The notes: generated from the letters alone by a model not told the origin. Shown: positions 1 through 10,722, counted from the stretch's first letter. The stretch: 64,000 nt of DNA from Rhizomys pruinosus (GCA_009823505.1 VZQC01007982.1:5290714-5354713), one strand, 5' to 3'. Translations and numbers: made by a program.

Positions 1-708
1 TCCTTAAACTACACAAGCTCATTGGGCAAAAGTGAAATACACCGAGTTGAATTCTGAGGAGGGAAGTGGATGTAAAAATAATCCAAAGCATCTCTATCCT
101 CAAAGGCTTGTGTGGCGGGGGGGGGGGTCATCATATATGTAAACAACTAATTATAAAACTAGTTAAAAATGAAATAAATATTAAATCACCTCTGACAATG
201 GCTGTGAGCTACTGAAATGACACAGAACAAGATCTTTGATCTCAATTTCCTGGCAAAATCCAGGGCTAAAGAACAATTCAGTTCCTTCATAATAATTCAG
301 TACTCATATCAGTTGGGAGAGAAAGTTAAAATATCAAATAACAAAAAAAAATGCCAGTTTCATCCCTAGTACCAACATTTTTACTCCTTTATCAATCTCA
401 AATTCATATATGTACTTATATTTATAAATCTGAAATGCTACGACCCCTTTAGAGTATATAGAATCAAAACTATTTTCAAACAGCCTTTATGAAATTTGCT
501 AGAATTTCTGCCCACTTAGGATGTCACTAGGTCTTTCTTGCCAGAAAGCATGGCGAGTCATTCTCCAGCTCTTTAGGAGAGCTGTGGAGGCTGGACTTCT
601 TTTCAGTGCGCGTTTGGATACAAAGTCCTTTCTCATCTGCAGTGCAGTGTGATTGTAAACATTCAGATCTATGATCTCTTTTTTGTTTGTATGTTTCTTG
701 TGTTTGTA
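1..708. other. Unique AT-rich DNA, no gene seen
   Basis: I recognise no repeat family and no convincing open reading frame here. The only local feature is an 11-base G run at 117-127. The short frames present have no recognisable domains. Confidence 0.5.
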
Positions 709-918
709 AAAACTTTTTATTTATTTTTATTTTATGTGTATGAATGTATTGCCTGCACATATGTAAGTGCACCCATGTTGTGCAATCCCCACAGAGGTCA
801 GAAGAAGGTATCAGATCCCCTGGAACTGGAGTTATAGATGATTGCTAGCCACCATGTGGGTGCTGGACCTGAGTCCTCTGCAAGAGCAACCAGTGCTCTT
901 CACTACTTCTCCAGCCCC
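709..918 (-). mobile_element. B2/B3 SINE, antisense
   Basis: The T-rich left end (709-740) is the A-tail seen on the opposite strand. The right end, TTCTCCAGCCCC, is the complement of the B2/B3 head. In between are CTGGAACTGGAGTTA and CCACCATGTGGGTGCTGG, both diagnostic of the B2/B3 body. It is a diverged copy. Confidence 0.85.
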
Positions 919-920
919 TG

Positions 921-1032
921 TTTCTTATGCTTTGAGACAGGGTTTCACTATATATCCCAGGCTGGCCTTAAACTTACATCCTCTGGGGTCAGCCTTCTGT
1001 ATGCTGGGATTACAAACATACACCAGCACACT
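921..1032 (-). mobile_element. B1 SINE, antisense, diverged
   Basis: It contains TTTGAGACAGGGTTTCAC, CCAGGCTGGCCTTAAACTT and GCTGGGATTACAAACATAC, the complement of a 7SL-derived B1 monomer. It lies directly against the antisense B2/B3 at 709-918. Confidence 0.8.
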
Positions 1033-2154
1033 TTTTTACATCATGGTCCAGCCTCAGGAAATTGTATCTGGTATAAAAATGGGACCGTCCCTCTAAGAGG
1101 ATTTCCATAGTGCAACTCAAATTAGAATTCTCTGCTCGCCATCTCATGCTGTGCAAAATCCCATGCTCCCTAAATGTTATCAATGGGAAGTTCTGTTTCA
1201 GGCATTCTCTGAGTTGCTGGCTGCAGGGAATGACTGATCCTGGCTGTTTTCTCTGGAAGCAGATGCAGAGGCAAAGTCTGGACTTCAGATGGTTACTAGA
1301 GATCCATACCTCTAAAAAGAAAACTTGGCAGAGAGAGATGCTGCCAGCCTCACACAGGGCAACTTCAGTGAGCAGTGGAGCCAGTCGTGTCCCAAACCAA
1401 CTGCCTTTGTGTCCCTGCCTGGCTCAGTCAGCATGTGTGGACTGCACTGGGAGGCTGGAACTTCCAGAGAGGTCGCAGCTTCTTCCAGATGAGGTTGTCT
1501 CTAAGAACACTTTTAGTTCAACACATATGGATATTCTGTAAGAAAGGAGCATATTTTTAATCTATACAGGGCCAGATTGTACCCCAAAGCCTCCTTAGGG
1601 CCACAGAGGGTCTCCATAGATGTCTTCATTCTCAGAGATGTCATTCCTACCCAAGCTGGTTTGACTCTTAAGGCATGACCTACCATTGAGCCAAGACAGG
1701 CCCTATCATTTTTTTCTGTTCCCCAGTACTGATCAGGGACTATGATCTGACTCAGTGACTTCCCAAAAGCTTAACTGAAAGAAAGAAACACTAATGATGG
1801 CAGTTTTACTCCTTCCTAGAGTGTACCTTGGAGACATTTCAGCAAATACTCTAATATGCCCTGGGTGGAAGCCCGTCATGAGAGCCTCATGCCTTGGCCA
1901 CATTGTATCGGGGTTCACTTAGTGCTATGACCGTTCTGAGCTAGCGTTATGTTGGGCCATTGCTATTTGAGATATCTGTGGAGTGTCAGAACAAGCAGTT
2001 CCAGGAGACTATCTTCTGCCACAGAAATGTACATAGTGAAGAACTATCTTTACTAGAATTGAGGTAAGGACTTTGTCGCAGCTCTTGGGAAGAGGCCTCT
2101 AAACTCTTGGAATTTCCCCAGTAACAGGAATGTCTTTGGTATTCATAGAGGACC
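1033..2154. other. Unique DNA, no gene seen
   Basis: No repeat family is recognised. Two overlapping plus-strand frames (143 and 61 codons) occur at 1110-1560. They lack known domains and look like chance openings. Confidence 0.45.
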
Positions 2155-2445
2155 CCTTGGATCATGCCAAATAATTTATGCTAATGATGATACCAGGTGG
2201 GGCCCAAGTTTGCCAAAATGACCAACTATGTGATGACAAGATGGGGCTTTGTGGGCAATGAGTCAGTCACCCATGCTTATGTAATGAAACCGCCACAACT
2301 AGGCTATCAAAGCTTGCCCAGGTTTATTGTGCTGGCAATATTCTGTGGATATCATCACACGTCAATGACAGGAGGGCAGTGTGTCCCTGAAAGCAGAGAA
2401 ACTTTGCATTTGGAACCCCAGATTTTGCCCTGTCTCCTCTAATGG
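2155..2445 (+). repeat. Probable ancient LTR-like repeat
   Basis: Segments such as TATGTGATGACAAGATGGGGC and CTTATGTAATGAAACCGCC resemble the body of an old mammalian LTR whose consensus reads TTATGTAATGAAACCTCCAT. I cannot name the family. An 81-codon frame inside it is unlikely to be coding. Confidence 0.35.
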
Positions 2446-2639
2446 TCGGTTCAGATCAGGGTCTTCTTGCTGTGCAGAAACCAACAGTGGTAAATACATT
2501 GCTTTCTGAGCTTTACAAGCTGAGAGTGGTTTTGAGAACAGATTGAATTTGGAGTTGATGTCAGAAGTTTTAGGAAGACTTGGCAGGTTCAGAAGACTGT
2601 GCCCTTGACCTTGTGTTGACCTAGCTCCAGGTATTCCTC

Positions 2640-2835
2640 AGGCAGGGTTGCCATCACAATATACCACAAACTGGGAGGCTTAAACATAAATTTATTTCCT
2701 CATTGTTGTGGAGGCTGAAGTCTGAGGTCAGAGTGTCAGCATAGCTGGGTTCTGGCCCCCTCCTTCGTCGGCAGATGGCTGACTTCTCCTTGTGTCCTCA
2801 CACCGCTGTGCTTACGGTATGATGTCGGCTACCAG
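2640..2835 (-). mobile_element. MLT1-type MaLR LTR fragment, antisense
   Basis: The order of ATACCACAAACTGGGAGGCTT, AAATTTATTTCCTC, GGCAGATGGCTGACTTCTCC and TTGTGTCCTCACA matches the complement of the 3' half of MLT1, a pan-mammalian ERVL-MaLR LTR. It is an old fossil with no coding content. Confidence 0.6.
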
Positions 2836-3108
2836 CTCTGAAGCTTCGAGAGGTTGAACACCAGGGAACTGCCCAATATAACTTTTTGGGATTAACATAG
2901 GGCTGTTAATTTTTTAAATCTTGCCAAGTAGATATTAAATAAAAAAATTAACCTGCTTCTACAATTACCAGCCTTTCATAAGGGACATTCTATTGCCCCA
3001 GACGGCAAGACGTGAATAATCACAGAACAAACAATAAACCACCCAAGTTGACCTTATTTTTTATTATTTGGATCCATTTGCAAAAACTACCTCATGACCC
3101 AACTCAGA

Positions 3109-3109
3109 T

Positions 3110-3171
<62 letters not shown>
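3109..3171. repeat. (TC)n-(AC)n compound microsatellite
   Basis: An uninterrupted TC run (3109-3137) passes directly into an AC run (to about 3171). It is a likely length-polymorphic site. Confidence 0.97.
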
Positions 3172-3176
<5 letters not shown>

Positions 3177-3440
3177 AAAAACGTGACATATTCAGGTTGA
3201 ATTTGACCCAGCCATGTTTACGAGTTGTTTTTTGTAACTTGGGGTGAACAACTTGTGTTGTCTCAGCCTCCATCTTTTCAAACATAAAATGAGGGTGCAA
3301 ATCTCACTTTTAGGACTACTAAGAGATGGATGGTCCATGTGTGAAATGGGCAGAAATTGTCATGGGACAGGCAGAGGTCACATCCAGATTCTGACTATGG
3401 AGCCCCCAGCTAAACAGTCCCCGTTCCTAGTAACACTGTT
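3172..3440. other. Unique DNA, nothing recognised
   Basis: A 90-codon plus-strand frame starts at 3244 and runs into the neighbouring ORR1 LTR, so it is not credible as a gene. Confidence 0.45.
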
Positions 3441-3824
3441 CTGGCTACTTTTCTGTTCTGTGATAAAACACTGTGATCAAAAGCAACTTGGGGAGCAAAA
3501 GGTTTATTTCATCTAACACTCCCAAGACACAGTCTCTCTCTAAGAGACGTCCAGGCCAGAACCGGGAGGCAGGAACTGAAGCAGAGACCATGTAGAATGC
3601 TGATTACTGGCTTCTTTCCCCTGGCTCGCTCAGCAAAACTTTCTTATGCAGCCCAGGTCTACCTGCCTAGGGATGAAATCCCTATAGCGAATCGGGCCCT
3701 CTTCCATCAATAAGTGATCAAGAAAATGCCCCCAAAGACATGGCTACAGGCTACTCTGTGGAGGAAAATCCTCAGTTAGTGTTCCCTCCTCCCAGGTGTT
3801 TCTACTTGGTGTGGAGTTGACTGT
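3441..3824 (-). mobile_element. ORR1-type MaLR solo LTR, antisense
   Basis: Read on the minus strand it begins near 3824 with a diverged TGTCAACT-like end and finishes near 3441 after CATCACAGTG-like sequence. Matching blocks are GCAACTTGGGGAGCAAA, GGAACTGAAGCAGAGACCAT and ACTGGCTTCTTTCCCCTGGC. ORR1 is a rodent ERVL-MaLR LTR. No internal retroviral sequence is attached, so it is a solo LTR. Confidence 0.8.
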
Positions 3825-4358
3825 ATGGAAAGGGCATTGATGAGTGAGATCAGCCAGGAGTGAGCTGGACTCTGTTATCATTGCAAGTTTGTTTTTTTTT
3901 TCTTTCCCTTCAAGTGACTTCCTGACCTGACAGCCTGCTATGCTGCCCGTCCTGCAGCTTCTCCAGGGCATGCCTACAGCAGTGTCTTAGAGAGGCAGCC
4001 CAGTACTCCCAGACTCACCTGTACCCTCCTTCCTTTTGACTCTGGGATCAGTAATTCCACAAGAGGATAAGAAATGTCTCCATCAGCATCTGTGGAGCTG
4101 ACCCTCTCTGAAGAAGCCTCATCTGTATTAAATATTAAACATATGGCAAACTGACCTTGACAGAGTTGAATATAGAGATTGTGGAGAGATAAGGATATTG
4201 CAAGTTGAAGGTAAAATTATCTTGGGCTGTCTTAGTCCTTCTACTAACTGTTTGCTTTTGACCTCTGGCCTGACCTAACATCCTTGAGACTGTTGGGTAC
4301 ATGTCTAGAATGGATCTCTGAGCCTAGCAGACCTCTAGCCACCACCTTTTGCAAAGCT
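3825..4358. other. Unique DNA, nothing recognised
   Basis: No repeat or coding signal is seen. A minus-strand 75-codon frame (3744-3971) overlaps the ORR1 end and is judged a chance opening. Confidence 0.45.
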
Positions 4359-4374
4359 AAGAATGCTATTAATG

Positions 4375-4601
4375 GGGCTGGAGAGATGGCTCAGTGGTTA
4401 AGAGCACTGACTGCTCTTGCAGAGGACCTGGGTTCAATTCCCAGCACCCACATGGCGGCTAAGAACTGTCTTTAACTCCAGTTCCAGGGGAATCCGACAC
4501 CCTTTTCTGACCTCTACGGCATTGCATGACATGGGTGCAACAACCTATATGCAAATAGTACACTCATACACATAAAAAATAAGTAAATAAAAAATAAATA
4601 A
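4375..4601 (+). mobile_element. B2 SINE with perfect 16-bp TSD
   Basis: The head GGGCTGGAGAGATGGCTCAG carries the tRNA-derived pol III A box, and GGTTCAATTCC is the B box. The tail ends in AAATAAATAAA. It is flanked by a perfect TSD, AAGAATGCTATTAATG, at 4359-4374 and 4602-4617, which fixes both ends. Confidence 0.97.
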
Positions 4602-4627
4602 AAGAATGCTATTAATGTAATGCCTGA

Positions 4628-4773
4628 ATCACAGCCAGGCATGGTAATGCATACCTGTGATCTCAGCAATTGGGAGATAGATACAGAAGGGTCACAAGTG
4701 AGGCCAACTTGAACTACATAGAGAGACCCTGTCTCAAAAAGATCAAGAGAGTGAGAGAGAGAGAGAGAGAGAA
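4628..4773 (+). mobile_element. B1 SINE, sense, with (GA)n tail
   Basis: The order of CCAGGCATGGTAATGCATACC, GAGGCCAACTTGAACTACAT and GAGACCCTGTCTCAAAAA is that of a B1 monomer. A GA-rich microsatellite (4747-4773) has grown in or beside the A-tail. Confidence 0.85.
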
Positions 4774-5134
4774 GAGAACATCTAAAATCTATAGAAGAGA
4801 CTTCTCCTCTGTGCTGCAGCCTGCCCACCTGATACTCTCACCAATGTATTTATTGAATGCATTGATTCATGTCTTTCCTTGTTCTGACTGTCAAAATTCA
4901 TGTAATCTCTTTCACAAGAGAACGCATCATTCAGGGTATTGAATCCACGCTCCCAGGTCATGGTCACTGATACTTGGCTCCCAAGCTATTTCCTTACTTG
5001 ATGCAGGGTTCTTTGCATTGACACATGCAGCTAAATGCCAAGCCGCTACTTCAGCGGGATCCGGAGTCATCTCCCTAGTCCACTGGTGCTTATGCTGCTC
5101 TATATCCTGGACCACTGTTGAGGAAGGCACACCA
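4774..5134. other. Unique DNA, nothing recognised
   Basis: No repeat family recognised. Minus-strand frames here are short and run into the neighbouring LTR. Confidence 0.4.
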
Positions 5135-5499
5135 TGATGACTAATATCAATCATCAACTTGATGGGTTCTGGAATTACCAAAGAGGCAAGCCTCCGTGCA
5201 TGTCTGTGAAGGAATTTCTAGAATAGGTTGAGTTGACAAGACCCACCCTAAATGTGGCAGCACCACTTTCTGGGCTGGGGTCCGGGAACTGAATAAAAGA
5301 GAAAGCAAGCTGAACATCAGCATTCGTCTCTTTCTGCTTCTCAGCCATGGATATAATGTGACCATCGGCCTCAAGCTCCTGCCACCACAGCCTCCGCACC
5401 ATGATGACTGCATCCTCAAACTGTGAGCCAGAATGCACCTTTCCTTCCTTTAAGTTGCTTCTCTCCGGTGTTTTGTCACAGCAACGAGAAAGGTAACAG
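5135..5499 (+). mobile_element. ERVL-MaLR-like solo LTR, sense, diverged
   Basis: It starts TGATGACTAATAT, carries AAGACCCACCCTAAATGTGG and CAAACTGTGAGCCAGAAT, and ends TTTTGTCACAGCAACGAGAAAGGTAAC. That is the layout of rodent MaLR LTRs. The subfamily is uncertain; 58293-58600 is a related, more decayed copy. Confidence 0.6.
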
Positions 5500-6766
5500 C
5501 TGGAATTTGCGGCTTACCTGCAACTTTGGAGATTATTTCTAGAACCAAAGGTTACTGTCAAAGCTGACCTCCAGAGCCTTGCTGTCTACTATGGAGCCGA
5601 TCTGCCCTTTGCCCTTGGCTGGTTCCCTGGGCTGCCGACTGCAAGGCACATTAAAAGGAGATGAGGCACCGGATCCCCGTGGAGGCAGGGCTGGGTGCTC
5701 CTTGCCTGCTGTTCTTGCCCTGCTTCTGTGTCCCTAGCCTTGGATTTCTGCTTCCTCAGCTGTTTTCATCTTCTGCTTTCTGCCCTTTCACTTTGGGAGC
5801 CCGAGAATCTCCCTTCTCGCCTCCTGGATTTCTGTACTCTACCAAGACCTTGGCTCCATTGGTCTCTCTATTATTAATGTCCAGATACGGAGTGAAAACA
5901 TCCCAGCCCTACCTTGCAGGCCCCACCAGCTGGAGAGAGACTCTGCTCCTCCTCGGGATGGGGAAGCGTGGGCAAGTGCTGCTCCTCTGGGACCTTCTCC
6001 TTCAGGAATGTGATAGTGAGCAATGCTCAGAACTGAGGAACAGGCCTCAGAGCCCAGCAGGCTCTGGGCCAGGACAGAAAGTGTTTTCCATTGCTGAGGT
6101 CCTCCCGTGCTGGTCCAGGCTGGAATCTGCCACTGTCCCACGTCTGCGGTTTGCCAGTTTGCCTTTCTTCCTGTCTCCTACTTGTCTTGGATTCTCCGTA
6201 TTCCACTCCCTTCTCTGTAGCAGACACAATCCTCAATCCTGGGCTGTTCTTCAGGGAGCCTTTGCGTCTGCCAACCCCTCACTTCCCTCTCCCCCTCCCT
6301 CATCTTCCTCTAATACCTTTGGGACCCTAGACCTTTCTTTTTCTCCTTGAAGTCCCAAGGTTTCTTTTCTTTCTGAAGCAAGTGTGTTCCTAATGCCCTA
6401 AAAAGCTGCCGGTGCCAGAGGGAAGTCGGAGGGCCTGTGGGATTCACTACACGGCCTCTTCTCGTTGAGATGGTATTTGGCAGCCCCGGTGCCCATGGTT
6501 AACATTCAGCGGAACACCACCCTCTGGGAGAGTTCGTGTGCTGAAATCCTCAAAACGTATCCATCCCTCAGTTCCTGGTCCCACTGAGTCTGGTACAAGA
6601 AGGAGATTTAGGCTATGGAAATTTTCAATCCCGTTTCCTAGGCGAATTCTCTGGACAAGAACAAGGCAGGGCTTTGCACGGAGGGCACACGGCATGTCAT
6701 TCCATTAGAAGAGGGGCCTGTAGTATGGGGCTCTTCTAGTTCTTTCTAATAGTAAAGCCCAACGAA
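5500..6766. other. Repeat-free DNA with a 229-codon open frame
   Basis: The plus-strand frame 5661-6350 opens with ATG and runs 229 codons without touching a recognised repeat, which is unusual for this window. The predicted peptide is rich in Leu, Ser, Pro and Phe, with no domain or homologue I recognise. Opposite-strand frames overlap it, as expected for stop-poor, moderately GC-rich DNA. I do not call it a gene. Confidence 0.3.
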
Positions 6767-6995
6767 CAATGTGGCTTTGAAAGCGGTCAGACCACGGTTC
6801 AAAACTCTAGCTCTGCTGCTTATGAGTGTTGTGGCCAGGGGGTAGAGCAGTAATTTAATCTTATGGTGTCAGTCCTGTCATCTATAAAATGGGGATGGAC
6901 ACATTAAGGTTGCTGTAGGAAAAGATGAGATCATGTTGGCCTGGTTCCCAGTATGGTGCCTGACAGATATTGGAGAGTAGTAAGATTTGTTTTCT
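6767..6995 (+). repeat. MIR SINE fossil, sense
   Basis: It keeps the MIR order: a tRNA-like part with GGTTCAAAACTCTAGCTCTGC, then CATCTATAAAATGGGGATGG, then GTGCCTGACAGATATT. MIR is a pan-mammalian SINE, so this block predates the rodent insertions around it. Confidence 0.75.
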
Positions 6996-7114
6996 TCCAG
7001 AACAAGAAGAACAAAGGCCTCATTCAGTGTGCCTCTGCCACCTGGTGTAATATTTTGGAATTGCAAGAAAAACAAACAAAAACAAGCGAGAAACACTCCA
7101 GAAGGCAGATGTAA

Positions 7115-7313
7115 AATACATATTTTATTTATTATTCTGTGAGTGGCTTGCCTGTGTCCTGCAATGCCTGCAGAGGCTAGGAGAGGGCATCAGATCCCCC
7201 TGGAACTGGAGTTACCGATAGTTGTTAGGTGCCATGTGGGTGCTAGGACCCAAACCCAGGTTCTCTGAAGGAGCGGCCAGTGCTCTTAACCACTGAGTCA
7301 TCTCTCTAGCTCT
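7115..7313 (-). mobile_element. B3/B2 SINE, antisense
   Basis: T-rich left end, CCTGGAACTGGAGTTACC, GCCATGTGGGTGCTAGG and a right end of TCATCTCTCTAGC, the complement of a B2/B3 head. It is a diverged copy. Confidence 0.85.
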
Positions 7314-7440
7314 GGACAGCATGTTTTTAATAGAATCAATACGATTAAGTAATAGCAAACATAAAGATGGAAGAAACATGACATTTAATAGAGGCAAGGA
7401 TGGGGGGATTCTCTTTAGGGGAAATACTGTGATCAAAGCC

Positions 7441-7733
7441 ACAGAGACAGGCTCAGCTTGCTATGCAAGCCTGAGAGCCTGACGTTTGATCCTGGGTCCC
7501 ACATAGCAAAGCTAGATGCAGAAGTGCTCATCTGTAACCTAGCATTCCTATGCCAAAATGGCAAGAGAGGAGGTGGAGACAGAAGAATAGCCCAGCCAAC
7601 AAGGAGACCTCACCTTAGTAAGGGGAAGGACATAACAGATTCCTGAAAGTTATCCTCTGACCTCTACATATATGCTGTGGAATGTACATCCCCCCACCGC
7701 ACATATCAGACACACATGCATACAATAACAATT
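7441..7733 (+). mobile_element. B4-like SINE, sense, diverged
   Basis: A tRNA/ID-like 5' part (GCAAGCCTGAGAGCCTGACG) is followed by a B1-like middle and by ATCCTCTGACCTCTACATAT with a CA-rich end. This is the arrangement of B4/RSINE elements. Confidence 0.6.
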
Positions 7734-7783
7734 TTTTTTATTTTTTAACTCCATAAAATTTGTTTTAAGAAAAACCACAGACA

Positions 7784-8013
7784 GGGCTGGAGAGATGACT
7801 CAGTGGTTAAGAGCACTGACTGCTCTTGCAGAGGACCCAGGTTCAATTCCCAGCACCCACATAGTGGCTGAGAACCGTCTTTAACTCTAGTTCCAGGGGA
7901 ACCTGACACCCTCTTCTGACCTCCGCAGCATTGCACAACATGGGTGCACCAACCTACATGCAGACACTACATTCATACACATAAAAAATAATAAATTAAA
8001 AAATATTAAAAAA
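7784..8013 (+). mobile_element. B2 SINE, sense
   Basis: It has the full B2 head, the B box and ACTACATTCATACACATAAAA tail. Its imperfect TSD is AAGAAAAACCACAGAC on the left and AAGAAAAACTGCAGAG on the right (two mismatches), which suggests moderate age. Confidence 0.93.
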
Positions 8014-8030
8014 AAGAAAAACTGCAGAGA

Positions 8031-8445
8031 CGCAGAGATGAGAGTGATCCAGAATTTCTGGTTGAGTGGTACACAGTAAGGAGGCAGATTTGAAGTTCTT
8101 CACCTTGTCCTAAACCTCTGCTTGATTATGTAACTCATAGGAACAGTTCTTGACCTGTAACATGGCCTTATGTTACATTACTTGCATCCAGGCTTAGCAA
8201 ATCTATGGATTTTCTAACCCGGCATCCAGGTACATGGGGCAGGAGCTGTTCTTAAGGCTGTTGGAAGGGAAGGCTTTTGGTAATGGCTTTTGCTTGAGGT
8301 CAAGGACTCTACCAGGAGGACTGAAGGCCTGTGGTCTGTAGGGAATGGTCATGAGAATGCCCCCAGTCCCTGGAGATGAGTGGAGTACTTGCTCATTCTG
8401 GTCTTCCCTGACTTGTGCTGGCCACCAACTCAGCTCAATGGAAGC
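8031..8445. other. Unique DNA, nothing recognised
   Basis: No repeat family, frame or motif that I can support. Confidence 0.4.
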
Positions 8446-8552
8446 CCCAAAGGGGCTTATTCTGTAGCAAAGGCTGGTCCTGAACTTGCATCAATCTTCC
8501 TGCCTCTACCTCTCAAGTGCTGATATTTCAGGTGTAAGCCACTCCACCTGGG
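8446..8552 (-). mobile_element. Old B1-like SINE, antisense
   Basis: Blocks such as AAGGCTGGTCCTGAACTTG and CCTCAAGTGCTGATA-like sequence match the B1 complement but with heavy divergence. It lacks a clean tail. Confidence 0.55.
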
Positions 8553-8565
8553 TTATTATTTTATC

Positions 8566-8727
8566 TCCCCCCTCATTTTTTGAGAAAGGGTCTCCCTGTA
8601 TCCCCCAGGTGGCCTAGAACTTACACTGTAGACTAGGTTGGCCTCTAACTCACAGAGATCCTCCTGCCTCTTCCTCCCAAGTGCTGAGTTTAAAGGCATG
8701 TGCACCATGGCTGGCCATTTTAACCAT
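8566..8727 (-). mobile_element. B1 SINE, antisense
   Basis: It contains AAAGGGTCTCCCTGTATCCC, GGTTGGCCTCTAACTCACAG and CCCAAGTGCTGAGTTTAAAGG, the complement of B1. Confidence 0.88.
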
Positions 8728-9282
8728 TTTAAAGTGTTAAATGTATTGGCATTGGCACGGTCACAGTGTATTGCAGCTGTCACTATTTGCAGGGCCAGTT
8801 CTTCTTGCCAAACTGAAACTCTGTACCCATTGGATGCCAGCTCTCCATCTTCTCTCTCCCAGCTCCTCACCAACACTATTCTACTTCTGTGGGTACAAAT
8901 TTGCCTATTCTAGGTTATATACATAAGTGGCCTCATACAATCATACAATACTTGTCATGTTGTAATTGATTTATTTCATTTAACATGATACCTTCACGTT
9001 TTCTTCATGTTGTAGCATGTGTTCAAATTGTATTACTAAATCTAATATTCACATATTAGTATTATATTATATATATGAACACCATATACTGACCCAGTCT
9101 TCCACTGAGGGATGTTTGGTTTGCTTCCACCTTTCAGCTAAAGCAAATGTTGTTGCTAATAACAAAATATATCAGTATTTATTTGGGCCCTTGCTTTCTG
9201 CTCATTTGAATATAAACTAGTTTGCTGAATGAAGTGATAATTCTGAGTTTAACTCTTTTGAGGAGCTATAAGACTGTTTTCT
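8728..9282 (-). mobile_element. Ancient L1M, antisense, left part
   Basis: The sequence follows the complement of the ORF2 3' end of old mammalian L1: AACCATTTTAAAGTGT, ACTCTGTACCCATT, ATTTGCCTATTCTAGG, TTTGGTTTGCTTCCACCTTT. It continues after the insertion at 10509. The continuity shows that 9283-10494 was inserted into this fossil. Confidence 0.75.
9269..9282. repeat. Left target-site duplication of the B2-LINE chimera
   Basis: TAAGACTGTTTTCT is repeated exactly at 10495-10508 and belongs to the L1M target sequence. Confidence 0.93.
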
Positions 9283-10494
9283 TTTTTTTTTTTTAATTAT
9301 TTTTTTTAAATTAGTTTTTATTGATGCTTTGTGCATTTCATACATTTTTCCAATTCAGTTCAGGCTTATTTCCCTTTCCCTCCCCCCCACCCCCACCCCA
9401 TCCCAGATCATGTATTCTGCCATAACTGTCCTGCATCTTTCTCTCAGTTTTTTTTTCATTTTTAGCTATAAGTGATAATCCATGAGTACAAGCATCCTTC
9501 ATGCAAAACCTATCTGCAGGCTGTTGTGCCCAAACACCTACAGCCCCACCATCCAGTGGGGGGTGACAGGTTGTTTGTTCAATCAAGTTGATCAAATGAG
9601 TGTCCAGACTACATTGCTGTAGTTTCACCATTCACCCCAATCGCAGCCCTTACATTCTACCATGCCCCCTCTTCCGCAGGTTGTTCCCTAGGCTTAGAAA
9701 AGGGGCACAGGTGGATGAGAGGTAAAACAGTCCACTCTCTCTGGAGCTGTTGACTTGGACTCTGGTCAATTCTGGCTGTTTCCTTTCATGGGCTGACAGT
9801 TTGTCCAGGAATAACCTTTCGATCCTACTAATGAAGAACAAGCAATTAGATATATAGGTATTTAAGCAGCACTAATAGTTATGGTAGGTTACTTTAGCAT
9901 AGACACATGTTTGGATATGTTAATCCATGAATTACAATTTTCCCCCCTGTTAAATATGACAGGGTCTTACTGTGGCTTATAACATCTCCTAACCTGTAGA
10001 GGATGTAAGCTTGTGGCATCAGCCATGGGTTATTTCTCCAAGGGGAGAGCCAATAGCCAATTAGATTTGGGATATACAGGCATATGGCTGCCTCTGCTGC
10101 ACAGTATTTCCAGGCAGGTGAGGTGTAGCTGGTGCTGACGGTGGAGTCTTGCTTGACTCAGGGAGACCCATATTTGTTTTATTGGTTTAGTGGCCTTTGG
10201 TAACACTCTCTGGCATTCCAGAGGCCATCTGTACACTTGCATGTGTGGTCTCAATACATCCCTCCCATGTTAACGTCAGGTCTCCGTTTATTTCTGTATG
10301 TGTATCAATGTACTGTCTGCATGCAGGTTTGTGCACCCGTGTCAGAAGAGGGTCTCGGATTCCCCTGGAACTGGAGTTCTCCTGGAATTGGAGTTTCAGA
10401 CGACTCTCGGCCACCATGTGGGTGCTGGGGATCGAACCCGGGTCCTCTGTAAGAGCGGTCGGCGCTCTTAACCACTAGGCCATCTCTCCAGCCC
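9283..10494 (-). mobile_element. Chimeric retrosequence: B2 (5') fused to LINE-like 3' sequence
   Basis: On the minus strand the unit starts exactly with the B2 head at 10494, runs through the B2 to about 10284, continues into about 1 kb of other sequence, and ends in a poly-A tail at 9283. One perfect 14-bp TSD encloses the whole unit, and the B2 has no TSD of its own. The last ~340 bases (9283-9630) also occur at 62462-62796. They resemble an L1 3' UTR, with a G-rich tract on the minus strand and AATAAA just before the tail. The middle segment (9640-10280) is not identified. The structure fits an RNA-recombination event during L1-driven reverse transcription; that mechanism is inferred. Confidence 0.75.
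10284..10494 (-). mobile_element. B2 SINE forming the 5' end of the chimera
   Basis: The complement reads GGGCTGGAGAGATGGCC, GGTTCGATCCC, then TACATTGATACACATACAG and a short AAATAAA. It keeps good pol III A and B boxes. Its A-tail is very short and joins directly to the unidentified middle segment. Confidence 0.9.
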
Positions 10495-10722
10495 TAAGAC
10501 TGTTTTCTAAAGAGGAAACACCATTGAACATTCTCACCAATAGTACACAACACCATTCAACTTTCTCACCAATAGTACACAAGGTTCTAATTTCTCTTAT
10601 TCCTCACCAACACTTAATTTGGTGTTTTGTTTTGTTCCTATTTATAATAGCCATCTTAATGAGTGTGAGATTTGATCCTTTCTTTTTCACCTCTCTCCAT
10701 GTCTCAAATTTGTTATAATTAA
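10495..10722 (-). mobile_element. Ancient L1M, antisense, right part
   Basis: It resumes the L1M complement interrupted at 9282: ACTGTTTTCTAAAGAGGAAAC, TCACCAATAGTACACAAGG, CACCAACACTTAATTTGG, ATAATAGCCATCTTAATG. It contains a 32-bp tandem duplication at 10518-10581. Confidence 0.75.

Noticed and set aside
4375..4460. tRNA-like A and B boxes, here and in every other B2/B3 copy
   Set aside because: They are the pol III promoter of tRNA-derived SINEs; no cloverleaf tRNA gene is present.
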